From [Empedobacter] haloabium (GTDB taxonomy: Bacteria > Pseudomonadota > Gammaproteobacteria > Burkholderiales > Burkholderiaceae_D): a stretch of 64,000 nucleotides of DNA. Below the pieces are notes generated by a model. It was not told the DNA's origin. It ran no database searches and worked only from the letters and a program-made list of their open reading frames with translations. Both the position numbers and the translations under genes were made by a program. Each line of letters opens with the position of its first letter. The stretch's first letter is position 1. Shown piece by piece: positions 45,427 to 55,195 of this stretch. Location of the stretch: assembly GCA_008011715.2 (NCBI GenBank), contig CP136508.1:4712001-4776000 (forward strand), read 5' to 3'.

Positions 45427-48297
45427 ATGTCCGATAACAAACCGAACAAGGCCGACGCCAAGCCGGCCAGCAAGTACCCGGTCAACATGACCGAAACGCC
45501 CTTCCCGATGCGCGGCGACCTCGCCAAGCGCGAGCCGAACTGGGTCAAGCAATGGCAGGACAAGAAGATCTACCAGCGCATCCGCAAGGCGGCGGCCGGC
45601 CGGCCGAAATTCGTGCTGCACGACGGCCCGCCCTACGCCAACGGCGACATCCACCTGGGCCACGCCGTCAACAAGATCCTGAAGGACATCGTCATCAAGT
45701 CGCGCACCCTGGCCGGTTTCGACGCGCCCTATGTTCCAGGGTGGGACTGCCACGGCATGCCGATCGAGATCCAGATCGAGAAACTGTATGGCAAGAACCT
45801 GCCGACGGCCGAAGTGCTGACCAAGGCGCGCGCCTACGCGCTGGAGCAGATCGACAAGCAGCGTGCCGGCTTCATCCGCCTGGGCGTGCTAGGCGAGTGG
45901 GACAACCCGTATATGACGATGGCCTACCGCAACGAAGCCGACGAGCTGCGCGCGCTGGGCAAGCTGCTGGAAAAGGGCTATGTCTACCGCGGCCTGAAGC
46001 CCGTCAACTGGTGCTTCGACTGCGGCTCGGCGCTGGCCGAGGCGGAAGTGGAATACCAGGACAAGCGCGATCCGGCCATCGACGTCGGCTTCCCGTTCGC
46101 CGAACATGACAAACTGGCCGCGGCCTTCGGCCTGGACAAGCTGCCGGGCGAGCGCGGCTTCATCGTCATCTGGACCACGACGCCCTGGACGATCCCGTCC
46201 AACCAGGCGCTGAACGTGCACCCGGAAGTGACGTACGCGCTGGTGCAGACCAACCGCGGCGGCGACATGCTGATCGTGGCCGCCGACCTGGTCGAGTCCT
46301 GCCTGCAGCGCTACAAGCTGGAAGGCAGCGTCGTCGCCACGACCACGGGCGCCAAGCTGGAAAACATCCGCTTCAAGCATCCGCTGCATGCGCGCGACGC
46401 CTTCTTCGACCGTTATTCGCCGGTCTACCTGGCCGACTACGTGACCACCGACAGCGGTACGGGCGTGGTCCACTCCGCACCGGCCTACGGCCTGGACGAC
46501 TTCATCTCCTGCCGCAAGCACGGCATGAAGGACGACGAGATCCTGACGCCGGTGATGGGCGACGGCAAGTACGTCTCCACCCTGCCGCTGTTCGGCGGCA
46601 TGACGATCTGGGAAGCTTCCAAGCCGATCTGCGAAGCGTTGCGCGAGGCGGACGCCCTGTTCGAGCTGAAGATGTTCGACCACAGCTACATGCATTGCTG
46701 GCGCCACAAGACACCGATCGTCTACCGCGCCACCTCGCAGTGGTTCGCCGGCATGGACCTGCAGCCGATCGACGGCGGCCCGACCCTGCGCGAAACGGCG
46801 CTCGAAGGCATCGCCGCCACCAAGTTCTTCCCGGACTGGGGCCAGGCGCGCCTGCAGGGCATGATCGCCAACCGTCCGGATTGGACGCTGTCGCGCCAGC
46901 GCCAGTGGGGCGTGCCGATGGCCTTCTTCATCCACAAGGAAACCGGCGAGCTGCACCCGCGCACCCCTGAGTTGCTGGAGGAAGTGGCCAAGCGCATCGA
47001 GGCGGGCGGCATCGATGCCTGGCTGGCGCTGGACCCGGCCGAGCTGCTGGGCGCGGACGCCGCCATGTACGTGAAGAACAAGGACACGCTGGACGTGTGG
47101 TTCGATTCCGGCACCACGCACCAGACCGTGCTGCGCGGCTCGCACCTGGAGCAATCGCACTTCCCGGCCGACCTGTACCTGGAAGGCTCGGACCAGCATC
47201 GCGGCTGGTTCCACTCGTCGCTCTTGACCTCGTCGATGCTGAACGGCCAGCCGCCCTACAAGGCGCTGCTGACGCACGGCTTCACGGTGGACGGCGAAGG
47301 CAAGAAGATGTCGAAGTCGCTGGGCAACACGCTGGCACCGGACAAGATCTCGAACTCGCTGGGCGCCGACATCCTGCGCCTGTGGATCGCCTCGACCGAC
47401 TACACGGGCGAGCTGTCGATCTCGGAAGAGATCCTGAAGCGCGTGACGGAATCGTACCGCCGCCTGCGCAACACGCTGCGCTTCCTGCTGGCCAACACGT
47501 CCGACTTCGATCCGAAGACGAACGCCGTCGCCATCGACGAGCTGCTGGAAACGGACCGCTACGCGCTGGCCAACCTGGCCGTGCTGCAGCGCGCCGTCGA
47601 GCAGCACTACGAGAACTACGAGTTCCACCCGGTCGTCTCGAAACTGCAGAACTACTGCTCGGAAGACCTGGGCGGCTTCTACCTGGACATCCTGAAAGAC
47701 CGCCTGTACACGACGGCCGTCGACTCGAAGGCGCGCCGCTCGGCGCAGACGGCGCTGTGGCACATCACGCAAAGCCTGCTGCGCATGCTGGCCCCGGTGC
47801 TGGCCTTCACGGCCGAGGAAGCATGGTCCCACTTCGCCGGCGCCGAAGCCTACGCGGCGTCGGACGAGACGATCTATACGCAGACGTGGTGGCAACTGCC
47901 GGCGATCGCCGACGGCGAAGCGCTGCTGGCGAAGTATGCCGTCATCCTCGCGGTGCGTGCCGACGTGACGAAGCGCCTGGAAGAGCTGCGCGCGTCCGGC
48001 GCGATCGGCTCCTCGCTGCAGGCGGAGCTGGAGATCAAGGCGTCCGGTGACAAGTACGCGCTGCTGGCCAGCCTGGAAGACGAGCTGAAATACGTGTTCA
48101 TCACGTCGCTGGCCTCCGCTGTCGAAGCGGCGGCCGGTGAAGCCGAAGCGGTCAGCGTCGTGGCGTCCGATGCCACCAAGTGCGAGCGCTGCTGGCACTA
48201 CCGCGCCGACGTGGGCAGCCACGCCGACCACCCGACGCTGTGCGGGCGCTGCCACAGCAACCTGTTCGGCGCCGGCGAGCCGCGCCAGTACGCGTAA
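45427..48297 (+). CDS. ileS: isoleucyl-tRNA synthetase
   Basis: A 956-residue class I synthetase. The HIGH motif is HLGH at residues 76-79 ([16 protein letters not shown]). The KMSKS motif is at 627-631 ([16 protein letters not shown]). The editing domain lies between ([28 protein letters not shown]). The C-terminal zinc site is [12 protein letters not shown]...[11 protein letters not shown] 45427 gives [20 protein letters not shown], a short polar extension before the conserved start. Followed by lspA after a hairpin. Confidence 0.97.
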   Translation: MSDNKPNKADAKPASKYPVNMTETPFPMRGDLAKREPNWVKQWQDKKIYQRIRKAAAGRPKFVLHDGPPYANGDIHLGHAVNKILKDIVIKSRTLAGFDAPYVPGWDCHGMPIEIQIEKLYGKNLPTAEVLTKARAYALEQIDKQRAGFIRLGVLGEWDNPYMTMAYRNEADELRALGKLLEKGYVYRGLKPVNWCFDCGSALAEAEVEYQDKRDPAIDVGFPFAEHDKLAAAFGLDKLPGERGFIVIWTTTPWTIPSNQALNVHPEVTYALVQTNRGGDMLIVAADLVESCLQRYKLEGSVVATTTGAKLENIRFKHPLHARDAFFDRYSPVYLADYVTTDSGTGVVHSAPAYGLDDFISCRKHGMKDDEILTPVMGDGKYVSTLPLFGGMTIWEASKPICEALREADALFELKMFDHSYMHCWRHKTPIVYRATSQWFAGMDLQPIDGGPTLRETALEGIAATKFFPDWGQARLQGMIANRPDWTLSRQRQWGVPMAFFIHKETGELHPRTPELLEEVAKRIEAGGIDAWLALDPAELLGADAAMYVKNKDTLDVWFDSGTTHQTVLRGSHLEQSHFPADLYLEGSDQHRGWFHSSLLTSSMLNGQPPYKALLTHGFTVDGEGKKMSKSLGNTLAPDKISNSLGADILRLWIASTDYTGELSISEEILKRVTESYRRLRNTLRFLLANTSDFDPKTNAVAIDELLETDRYALANLAVLQRAVEQHYENYEFHPVVSKLQNYCSEDLGGFYLDILKDRLYTTAVDSKARRSAQTALWHITQSLLRMLAPVLAFTAEEAWSHFAGAEAYAASDETIYTQTWWQLPAIADGEALLAKYAVILAVRADVTKRLEELRASGAIGSSLQAELEIKASGDKYALLASLEDELKYVFITSLASAVEAAAGEAEAVSVVASDATKCERCWHYRADVGSHADHPTLCGRCHSNLFGAGEPRQYA

Positions 48298-48306
48298 CAA
48301 GAAACA

Positions 48307-48345
48307 TTGCTTCAAAAATGGGGACAGACCCCATTTTTGAAGCAA
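48307..48345. repeat. 39-nt perfect hairpin (TTGCTTC arms)
   Basis: A 17-bp perfect stem, TTGCTTCAAAAATGGGG and its complement, with loop ACAGA. It lies 10 nt after the ileS stop and 17 nt before lspA, inside what would be an operon, so it may reduce read-through to lspA. Confidence 0.9.
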
Positions 48346-48361
48346 CAAACAAAGTCATCCC

Positions 48362-48868
48362 ATGGCCAAAAGCAAAAAAACGTTTTCCAGCAAACCTTCC
48401 GGCAGCCTGACGCCATGGCTGGGCATTGCCGCCGTCGTCATCCTGCTCGACCAGCTGTCGAAAATCACGATCACCAAGCTGTTCAAATACGGCGAGGAAC
48501 TGGTCGTTACCAACTTCTTCAACCTGGTGCTGGCGTACAACCGCGGCGCCGCGTTCAGCTTCCTGTCCAACGAGTCCGGCTGGCAGCGCTATTTCTTCAC
48601 GGCGATCGGTATCGGCGCGGCGTTGTACATCATTTATCTGCTGCGCAAGCATGCCGGCCAGCGCATGTTCTGCTGGGCCCTCGCCCTGATCCTGGGCGGT
48701 GCCATCGGCAACGTCATCGACCGTATCGCCTACGGCCACGTGATCGACTTCCTCGACTTCCACTGGCGCGGCCTGGGTCATTTCCCGGCATTTAACATCG
48801 CCGACAGCGCCATCTGCATCGGTGCCGCCCTGTTCATCCTGGACGAGCTGCGCCGCGTTAACAAGTGA
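48362..48868 (+). CDS. lspA: lipoprotein signal peptidase (signal peptidase II)
   Basis: A 168-residue four-helix membrane aspartic protease that cleaves lipoprotein signal peptides. The conserved asparagine block is [11 protein letters not shown]. The catalytic Asp residues are in [20 protein letters not shown] and [14 protein letters not shown] 48362 gives a short basic N-terminus before the first helix. The position after ileS is typical. Confidence 0.96.
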   Translation: MAKSKKTFSSKPSGSLTPWLGIAAVVILLDQLSKITITKLFKYGEELVVTNFFNLVLAYNRGAAFSFLSNESGWQRYFFTAIGIGAALYIIYLLRKHAGQRMFCWALALILGGAIGNVIDRIAYGHVIDFLDFHWRGLGHFPAFNIADSAICIGAALFILDELRRVNK

Positions 48869-48899
48869 AATACAAATAACCTGACCTGCTGGAGCAGCC

Positions 48900-50117
48900 A
48901 TGGAACTGACTGGTAAGAAGATCGTCCTCGGCTTGTCCGGGGGCGTGGCCTGCTATAAGGCCGCCGAACTGTGCCGCGCCCTGAGCAAGGAAGGCGCCTC
49001 CGTCCAGGTCGTGATGACGGATGCCGCGTTGCATTTCATCACCGCCGTGACGATGCAGGCCCTGTCCGGCAAGCCCGTGTATTCGAGCCAGTGGGACCCG
49101 CGAGTGGGCAACAATATGGCGCACATCGACGTGACGCGTGACGCCGATGCCATCGTCATCGCGCCCTGCTCCGCCGACTTCATGTTCAAGCTGGCGCACG
49201 GCGTCTGCGACGACCTGCTGTCGACGATGTGCCTGGCCCGCCCGCGCCACGTGCCCCTGCTGGTCGCGCCGGCCATGAACGTGGAGATGTGGACCAACCC
49301 GGCCACCCAGCGCAATGCGCAGCAATTGCGCGAGGACGGCATCTGCATCGTCGGCCCGGCCGCCGGCGAGCAGGCCTGCGGCGAGACCGGCATGGGCCGC
49401 ATGCTCGAGCCCGAGCAGTTGCTCGAGGAAATCGTGGCCGCGTTCCAGCCGAAAGTCATGGCAGGCAAGCGCATCCTGATCACGGCCGGCCCGACCTTCG
49501 AGGCCATCGACCCCGTGCGCGGCATTACCAATTTATCGTCCGGCAAGATGGGTTATGCCGTGGCCCGCGCCGCGCGCGAGGCCGGCGCCGAGGTCACGCT
49601 GATCTCCGGCCCGACGGCACTGCCGACGCCGTTCGGCGTGCAGCGCATCGACGTGCAAAGCGCGCGCCAGATGATGGAAGCCGTCAACGCGGCCATCGAC
49701 GGCCAGCACGTCTTCATCGCCGTCGCGGCCGTGGCCGACTGGCGCGTGAAGAACCCCAGCGCGCAAAAGGTCAAGAAGAACGGCGATGCCGCGCCGACGC
49801 TCGAGTTCGAAGAAAACCCCGACATCCTCGCCACGATCGCCGCCCGCACCACGCTGGCCGGCCATCCCTACTGCGTGGGCTTTGCCGCCGAGTCGGAAAA
49901 CCTGGTGGAGTTCGGCGCGGCCAAGCGCGAGCGCAAGGGCATCCCTCTGCTGGTCGGCAATATCGGCCACCACACCTTCGGCGCCGACGACAACACGATC
50001 ATCCTGTTCGACGAGCACGGCCATACGATCCTGCCGCGCGCCGACAAACTGACCCTGGCTCGCCAGCTGATCTCCGAAATTTCCAAACGTACCAATAAGC
50101 ATTCGCTTTTCCAATAA
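48900..50117 (+). CDS. coaBC: bifunctional CoaBC
   Basis: A 405-residue coenzyme A enzyme. The N-terminal CoaC (phosphopantothenoyl-Cys decarboxylase, about 1-190) has GLSGGVACYKAAELCR and the His/Asn sites in NMAHIDVTRDADAIVIAPCS and APAMNVEMW. The C-terminal CoaB (synthase, about 195-405) has ILITAGPTFEAIDPVRGITN. CTGGAG lies upstream of the ATG. The stop TAA is directly followed by the dut ATG. Confidence 0.96.
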   Translation: MELTGKKIVLGLSGGVACYKAAELCRALSKEGASVQVVMTDAALHFITAVTMQALSGKPVYSSQWDPRVGNNMAHIDVTRDADAIVIAPCSADFMFKLAHGVCDDLLSTMCLARPRHVPLLVAPAMNVEMWTNPATQRNAQQLREDGICIVGPAAGEQACGETGMGRMLEPEQLLEEIVAAFQPKVMAGKRILITAGPTFEAIDPVRGITNLSSGKMGYAVARAAREAGAEVTLISGPTALPTPFGVQRIDVQSARQMMEAVNAAIDGQHVFIAVAAVADWRVKNPSAQKVKKNGDAAPTLEFEENPDILATIAARTTLAGHPYCVGFAAESENLVEFGAAKRERKGIPLLVGNIGHHTFGADDNTIILFDEHGHTILPRADKLTLARQLISEISKRTNKHSLFQ

Positions 50118-50567
50118 ATGAAATCCATCGACGTCAAGATCCTCGACCCGCGCATGCAGGACCAGCTGCCGGCCTATGCAACACCCGGTAGTGCCGGTCT
50201 CGACCTGCGCGCCTGCCTGGACGCGCCCATCACGATCGAGCCGGGCCAGACGGTCCTGGTGCCGACCGGCCTGGCGATCCACATTGGCGACCCCGGCTAT
50301 GCGGCGATGATCTTGCCGCGCAGCGGCATGGGTCACAAGAACGGCATTGTTCTTGGGAATCTGGTAGGCTTGATCGATTCCGACTACCAGGGCCAGCTGA
50401 TGGTGTCGACGTGGAACCGGGGGCAGAGCAGCTTCACGCTGAACCCGATGGAGCGTCTTGCCCAGCTGATCGTCGTCCCTGTCATGCAGGTGGGCTTCAA
50501 CGTGGTGGAGGAATTCGGTGACAGTGCGCGGGGCGAAGGCGGCTTCGGCAGCACCGGCAAACACTAA
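50118..50567 (+). CDS. dut: dUTP diphosphatase
   Basis: A 149-residue trimeric dUTPase. Motif 1 is [10 protein letters not shown], motif 2 [15 protein letters not shown], motif 3 [11 protein letters not shown], motif 4 [10 protein letters not shown] and motif 5 GGFGSTGKH. Length is normal. It starts at the base after the coaBC stop. Confidence 0.97.
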   Translation: MKSIDVKILDPRMQDQLPAYATPGSAGLDLRACLDAPITIEPGQTVLVPTGLAIHIGDPGYAAMILPRSGMGHKNGIVLGNLVGLIDSDYQGQLMVSTWNRGQSSFTLNPMERLAQLIVVPVMQVGFNVVEEFGDSARGEGGFGSTGKH

Positions 50568-50590
50568 TAACAGAGACGAAGGAAGGATTC

Positions 50591-51691
50591 ATGGCAGGAA
50601 CCGTCGCACCACGCATCATTTCAACCACGCGGCCCACGCTGGCCGCCCTGACGGTGGCCCTGCTGCTTTCGGCTTGCGCAACAACACCCCCTGCCTGCCT
50701 GCCGCCCGTGGTGGAGCAGGCCCCGGCGGCCCCCGAGGCACCGCTCGTGACGCCGCGCATGGTCGCGGCGCGCGATGCCGTGCGCTCGATGGTGACGCTG
50801 CAGGACCGTCTGTACCGTGTGGCGGCCCCCATCCTGATCAATAACGCAGAGCTGTGCCGTACGCAGGCGCGCAGCCTGCTGGGCTTCACCGCCAAGAACA
50901 AATGGTCTTACCCGGGCGAGTACGCCGATGCGGCCGAGGCCGTGCTGGGCTATGGCGACACGCTGCAGGTATCCGGCGTGCTGGCCGGCAGCGGCGCCGC
51001 GCGCGCCGGCCTGCGCAAGGGCGACGAACTGGTCGCGGCGGATGGCCGCCCGCTGCCCACGGGACCCGGCGCGGAGACCAAGGCAGCAGCCGTGTTCGGT
51101 CCCCTGGTCTCGAAACGGGCACAGCTGTCGATGACGATCGCGCGCGACGGCAACAACCAGGTCCTGCGCGTGCCGGTCACGCGCGCCTGCGCCATCCGTG
51201 TCGACCTGGGCAATGCGGACAACGTCAATTCCTACGCCGACGGTTCGCGCGTGGCCGTCACCCGCGGCATGATCAACTTCGCCCAGACCGACGAGGCCAT
51301 CGCCTACGTCCTGGCGAAGGACATCGCCCACAACGTGCTGGGCCATGCCGCCAGCCTGCGCAACACGGCCACGATCGGCAGCATGATCGACAACCTGACG
51401 TCAGTCCGGCCCGATTTGACCTTGCTGATCGGCACCTCCGGCATCCGGCCGCTGCCGGCCGACATGGAAGCGGCGGCGGACAAGCTGGCGCTGTACATGC
51501 TGGCCCGCGCCGGCTACCCGATCGAACAATACAACAGCTTCTGGCAGCGTCTGGCCTCGCAATATCCGTCCTCCGTGCTGAACGGCTACACGGCGATCCA
51601 TCCCAACCTGGGCCAGCGCGTGGTGTTCAACGACAAGATCGTGGCCGAGATCCGCGCCAAGCAGGCGGCCAAGAAGCGGCTGGTGCCGTGA
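50591..51691 (+). CDS. M48-like lipoprotein with altered zinc motif
   Basis: A 366-residue predicted lipoprotein (LALLLSAC type lipobox, Cys29). A PDZ-like segment (about 110-190; VLAGSGAARAGLRKGDELVA) is followed by an M48 peptidase-like domain. The active-site helix reads YVLAKDIAHNVLGHAA. The usual HExxH is KDxxH (Lys243, Asp244, His247), and the following Gly-His is kept. The third-ligand region MEAAADKLALYMLARAGY still has ExxxD. It is probably an inactive or altered metalloprotease. Its stop codon overlaps the next gene by 1 nt. Confidence 0.8.
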   Translation: MAGTVAPRIISTTRPTLAALTVALLLSACATTPPACLPPVVEQAPAAPEAPLVTPRMVAARDAVRSMVTLQDRLYRVAAPILINNAELCRTQARSLLGFTAKNKWSYPGEYADAAEAVLGYGDTLQVSGVLAGSGAARAGLRKGDELVAADGRPLPTGPGAETKAAAVFGPLVSKRAQLSMTIARDGNNQVLRVPVTRACAIRVDLGNADNVNSYADGSRVAVTRGMINFAQTDEAIAYVLAKDIAHNVLGHAASLRNTATIGSMIDNLTSVRPDLTLLIGTSGIRPLPADMEAAADKLALYMLARAGYPIEQYNSFWQRLASQYPSSVLNGYTAIHPNLGQRVVFNDKIVAEIRAKQAAKKRLVP

Positions 51692-52092
51692 TGCGCCGCC
51701 TGGCCGCGCTCTTGCTGTCCTTGCTGTGCCTGCCGCTGGCGGCCCAGGCCGCGCCATGGACCAAGGTGCGCACGGACAAGGACGGCACCTTGTACGTGGA
51801 CAAGGCGTCGATCCGCAAAGTGGACGGCGGGCGCAAGGCCTGGACCCTGGAATCGTTCCGCAAGCCGCAGTCGGCGCCGGACGGCAAGCAATACCTGTCC
51901 GTGCGGGCCCAGCAGCTGTACGACTGCGAGGCCCGCACCGTCACCCTGCAATCGCAGCTGTTCTACCCCGAGCCGATGGCCAAGGGCGAGATCGTCGGCA
52001 CGTACAAATTCGAGGCCTTCGACGCCGAAGCTGTCGAGCCCGGCAGCCGCTACGATGGCGCCATGAAACTGATCTGCGGCCGCGTTCGTTAG
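51691..52092 (+). CDS. small periplasmic protein, surface-adhesin E-like
   Basis: A 133-residue exported protein. The signal peptide is MRRLAALLLSLLCLPLAAQA (about 1-20, cleavage before APWTKV). The mature part (VRTDKDGTLYVDKASIRKVD; QYLSVRAQQLYDCEARTVTL) fits the small beta-rich domain annotated as surface-adhesin protein E in many beta-proteobacteria. It has two Cys (in YDCEA and LICGR) that could form a disulfide. ATG 51691 overlaps the preceding stop by one base. The function is unknown. Confidence 0.8.
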   Translation: MRRLAALLLSLLCLPLAAQAAPWTKVRTDKDGTLYVDKASIRKVDGGRKAWTLESFRKPQSAPDGKQYLSVRAQQLYDCEARTVTLQSQLFYPEPMAKGEIVGTYKFEAFDAEAVEPGSRYDGAMKLICGRVR

Positions 52093-52096
52093 CAGC

Positions 52097-52126
52097 CCGA
52101 CATGCTTTCGGCGGCCATAGTATAGT
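52097..52126 (+). promoter_or_regulatory. possible leaderless promoter of xdhC
   Basis: CCGACA (52097-52102) and TATAGT (52121-52126) are separated by 18 nt. The expected start falls at or within one base of ATG 52133. No Shine-Dalgarno sequence is present. Confidence 0.45.
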
Positions 52127-52132
52127 TTGCCG

Positions 52133-53152
52133 ATGGACAGCATCGACCTCGAAGTACTCAAGACCAGCGCCGCCTGGATCGCCGCGGGACACCGCTGCGA
52201 ACTCGTCACCGTCATCAAGACCTGGGGCTCCAGCCCCCGCCCGATCGGCGCCACCCTGGCCATCTGCGACGACGGCCGCGTGGTCGGTTCCGTCTCGGGC
52301 GGCTGCATCGAAGACGACCTGATCGCGCGCGTGCGCAGCGAAGGCATCACCCGCACGCTGCCGGAAATCGTCAGTTATGGCATCACGGCCGACGAAGCGC
52401 ACCGCTTCGGCCTGCCCTGCGGCGGCACCATCGAGCTGGCCATCGAACCGCTGGGTCCCGACAGCCGGATCGCCGAACTGCTGGGCCGGCTCGAGCAGCA
52501 CCAGCTGGTCGAGCGCCGCGTCGACCTGCGCACCGGCGCGGTCACCCTCGACAAGGCCGCGGCCAGCGCCGTGCTGACACTGACGGACGAGGCGCTCGTC
52601 ACCCAACACGGCCCGCGCTGGCGCCTGCTGATCATCGGCGCCGGCCAGCTGTCGCGCTTTGTCGCCCAGATCGCCAGCGCGATGGACTACCACGTCACCG
52701 TGTGCGACCCACGCGAGGAATACCGCAGCGGCTGGACCTTGCCGGAGGTGCGCCTGGTGCATGCGATGCCGGACGACCTGGTGCTGGAAATGAAGCTCGA
52801 CAGGCGCAGCGCCGTCGTCGCGCTGACGCACGACCCGAAGCTGGACGACCTGGCGCTGATGGAAGCGCTGAAGTCGGACGCATTCTACGTCGGCGCGATC
52901 GGTTCGCGCGCCAACAACGCCAAGCGGCGCGAGCGCCTGCTGCAGTTCGACCTGACACCGGCCCAGCTGGACCGCCTGCACGGCCCCGTCGGCCTCTACA
53001 TCGGCAGCAAGACCCCGGCCGAGATCGCCATCTCGATCCTGGCCGAAATGACGGCGGTCAAGAACGGCGTCCCTCGCGAGCTTCAGGTCAACCATGCCGC
53101 CGCCCTGGAAGCGCCCGGCACTTCCGCCTGCGCCATCACGCTGCAAACATAA
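52133..53152 (+). CDS. XdhC/CoxI family molybdoenzyme accessory protein
   Basis: A 339-residue XdhC-family protein that binds or protects molybdenum cofactor before insertion into xanthine dehydrogenase-type enzymes. The N-terminal XdhC domain shows TVIKTWGSSPRPIGATLAIC, GSVSGGCIEDDL and FGLPCGGTIEL. The C-terminal Rossmann domain shows RLLIIGAGQLSRFVAQIASA and AIGSRANNAKRRERL. No xdhAB or cox genes are adjacent. There is no ribosome site; a TATAGT -10 (52121-52126) ends 7 nt before the ATG, suggesting a leaderless message. Confidence 0.88.
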   Translation: MDSIDLEVLKTSAAWIAAGHRCELVTVIKTWGSSPRPIGATLAICDDGRVVGSVSGGCIEDDLIARVRSEGITRTLPEIVSYGITADEAHRFGLPCGGTIELAIEPLGPDSRIAELLGRLEQHQLVERRVDLRTGAVTLDKAAASAVLTLTDEALVTQHGPRWRLLIIGAGQLSRFVAQIASAMDYHVTVCDPREEYRSGWTLPEVRLVHAMPDDLVLEMKLDRRSAVVALTHDPKLDDLALMEALKSDAFYVGAIGSRANNAKRRERLLQFDLTPAQLDRLHGPVGLYIGSKTPAEIAISILAEMTAVKNGVPRELQVNHAAALEAPGTSACAITLQT

Positions 53153-53183
53153 TTCAAAAGCAGGAACCAGCTGGCAAGACGGC

Positions 53184-53329
53184 CGAGCCCGTGTCAACAT
53201 CTGGGTCCGACCAAAGCCGAGCTTGTGTCCCACCGCGGGGTCAGTCACCATTTCGAGACACGGGCTGAGCCGTACTACAGCCGAGCTTGTGTCTCACTTT
53301 GGTGACTGACCCCGTGGTGGGACACGGGC
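53184..53329. repeat. cluster of GTGTCCCACC...GACACGGGC palindromes
   Basis: At least two full copies: 53220-53266 (arms AGCTTGTGTC / GACACGGGCT) and 53284-53329 (inverted core GGTGACTGACCCC). A partial copy is at 53184-53219. The cores equal those at 25.9-26.0 kb. They fill the gap between xdhC and the DMT transporter gene. Confidence 0.85.
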
Positions 53330-53348
53330 GCGGCCATAACAATATTCT

Positions 53349-54233
53349 ATGTCCACTACCAACCTGCTCCGTCTGTTTCTCTTGGCCGCCATCTGGGGCG
53401 GCTCTTTCCTCTTCATGCGCATCGCCGCACCCGTGTTGGGGCCCGGCTGGCTGATCGAGTTGCGCGTCGTGTTTGCCGCGCTGTTCCTGGCCGCGATCGC
53501 GCTGGTGCTGAAGAAGTCGCTGCACTTGCGCAAGTACTGGCAGCACTACCTGATTCTCGGCCTTTTCAATGCCGCGATTCCGTTCGTGCTGTTCGCCTAT
53601 GCGGCGAAGACGCTGTCAGCCTCGCTGCTGTCCGTGTTGAATGCCACCGCGCCAATGTGGGCGGCCATGATTGCCGCCGTCTGGCAGCGCCATATGGTCG
53701 GCCCGCGTGTGCTGCTGGGCCTGGTGCTGGGTACGCTGGGCGTTGCGCTGCTCGTGGGCATGGACCGGCTCAGCACGCAAGATGGCGCCTTGCTGGCCAT
53801 CGGCGCCGCCCTGCTGGCACCGTTCAACTATGGCATCGCCACCGTGTATGCGAAATCGGCCCCGGCCGTCGAGCCGTTCTCCAATGCGCACGGCAGCATG
53901 TGGGCGGGTGCCCTGCTGACGTTGCCATCCCTTTTCATGTTTCCCCAGCCGGCGCTGCCCGCGCCCGGCATCCTGGCCGCCGCGGTGGCGCTGGGCGTAC
54001 TGTGCAGTGGCGTTGCCTACTTGCTGTACTACGGCCTCGTGCAGGACGTCGGTGCCACGTCCGCGCTGACGGTAACGTTCCTGAGCCCGCTGTTCGGCAT
54101 CCTGTGGGGCGTGCTGTTCCTGCAGGAAGTCGTCGGCTGGTACACGCTGGCTGGTGCCGCGATGGTGATCGCCGGCGTGGTACTCGTGACGGGATACCGC
54201 CCGGCCTGGGCGCGCACGCGGGCAGCCGTATGA
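53349..54233 (+). CDS. DMT-superfamily (EamA) transporter
   Basis: A 294-residue inner-membrane protein with ten predicted helices in two EamA repeats (about 5-140 and 150-285). It starts LLRLFLLAAIWGGSFLFMRI, typical of RhaT/EamA carriers. The second half ends LAGAAMVIAGVVLVTGYRP. The substrate is unknown; family members export amino acids or metabolites. There is no obvious ribosome site. It overlaps alkA by 4 nt (ATGA). Confidence 0.9.
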   Translation: MSTTNLLRLFLLAAIWGGSFLFMRIAAPVLGPGWLIELRVVFAALFLAAIALVLKKSLHLRKYWQHYLILGLFNAAIPFVLFAYAAKTLSASLLSVLNATAPMWAAMIAAVWQRHMVGPRVLLGLVLGTLGVALLVGMDRLSTQDGALLAIGAALLAPFNYGIATVYAKSAPAVEPFSNAHGSMWAGALLTLPSLFMFPQPALPAPGILAAAVALGVLCSGVAYLLYYGLVQDVGATSALTVTFLSPLFGILWGVLFLQEVVGWYTLAGAAMVIAGVVLVTGYRPAWARTRAAV

Positions 54234-55129
54234 CGGAACCGTTCGATCTCGTCCTGCCGCCCGGCTACCGCGTCGAGGACGTGCTGCGATTCCACCGCCG
54301 CGACACGGAAAGCGTGGCCGAACAGGTCACGCCCGAGCTGATCCGCAAGGGTGTCATGCTGGATGGCGTGCCTGTCGTGCTGCGGGCGCCGTTGGCCGGC
54401 GCCAGCGGCCCGATCCGGTGCACGGCCGAACTGGACGGCGCACTGACGCCGGCACTGCGCCAGCGCGTCCATGACGCCCTGCTCAACATCCTGGGCCTGC
54501 GCATCGACCCGGCCCCCTTCCTGGCCGCGATGCAAGCGGATCAACTGCTGGGCCCGCAAGTGCGGCGCCGGCCCGGCTTGCGCATCGTGCAATCCGCTAC
54601 CGTGTTCGAGGCGTTGACATGGGCCATCATCGGCCAGCAGATCAACCTGGCGTTTGCCATCGCGCTGCGCCGCACCCTCATCCTGCAGGCGGGACGCCAG
54701 CACAGCAGCGGCTTGTGGTGTTACCCGGAAGCGCCCGACGCTGCCCGGCTGACGGTCGAAGACCTCACCAGCCGCAAGTTTTCGCGCGCGAAAGCGGAAA
54801 CCCTGCTGCGCTTTGCCACGCTGGTCGCCAGCGGCGAACTGGACCTGACGCCAGGGCCGGACAATCCTGTCGACCAGATCGGCCAGCGCCTGCTGGCCGT
54901 CAAGGGCATCGGCCCCTGGACCGTCAACTACGGCCTGCTGCGCGGCTACGGCCACGCCGACTGCTCGCTGCACGGCGACGTGGCCGTGCGCGCCGCGCTG
55001 CAGCGTCTGCTGGGCGAGGAACCCAAGCCATCCATCGCCCGCGCCGAACAATTGTTGCAGCAATACCAACCACACCGTACGATGGCGGCGGCCCATCTGT
55101 GGGCCAGCCTGGCCACCGATGACGACTGA
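54230..55129 (+). CDS. alkA: DNA-3-methyladenine glycosylase II (AlkA-like)
   Basis: A 299-residue HhH-GPD DNA glycosylase that removes alkylated bases. An N-terminal beta domain (about 1-95) precedes the helical domain with ALTWAIIGQQINLAFAIALR. The helix-hairpin-helix is LLAVKGIGPWTVNYGLLRGY, and the catalytic Asp is in SLHGDVAVRAAL. There is no Ada regulator next to it. It is translationally coupled to the transporter gene by an ATGA overlap. Confidence 0.9.
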   Translation: MTEPFDLVLPPGYRVEDVLRFHRRDTESVAEQVTPELIRKGVMLDGVPVVLRAPLAGASGPIRCTAELDGALTPALRQRVHDALLNILGLRIDPAPFLAAMQADQLLGPQVRRRPGLRIVQSATVFEALTWAIIGQQINLAFAIALRRTLILQAGRQHSSGLWCYPEAPDAARLTVEDLTSRKFSRAKAETLLRFATLVASGELDLTPGPDNPVDQIGQRLLAVKGIGPWTVNYGLLRGYGHADCSLHGDVAVRAALQRLLGEEPKPSIARAEQLLQQYQPHRTMAAAHLWASLATDDD

Positions 55130-55135
55130 CGGCGC

Positions 55136-55166
55136 TTGACCCTGACGCAACGTCAGCCTTCATGAT
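55136..55166 (+). promoter_or_regulatory. MerR-type promoter with central operator
   Basis: TTGACC (55136-55141) and CATGAT (55161-55166) are separated by 19 nt, the long spacer typical of MerR-activated promoters. The spacer contains a perfect inverted repeat CTGACGCAACGTCAG (55142-55156). It lies 30 nt before the merR-type gene, so autoregulation is expected. Confidence 0.8.
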
Positions 55167-55195
55167 GGCAACGAAGCTGACGAAGGGAGCCACCG

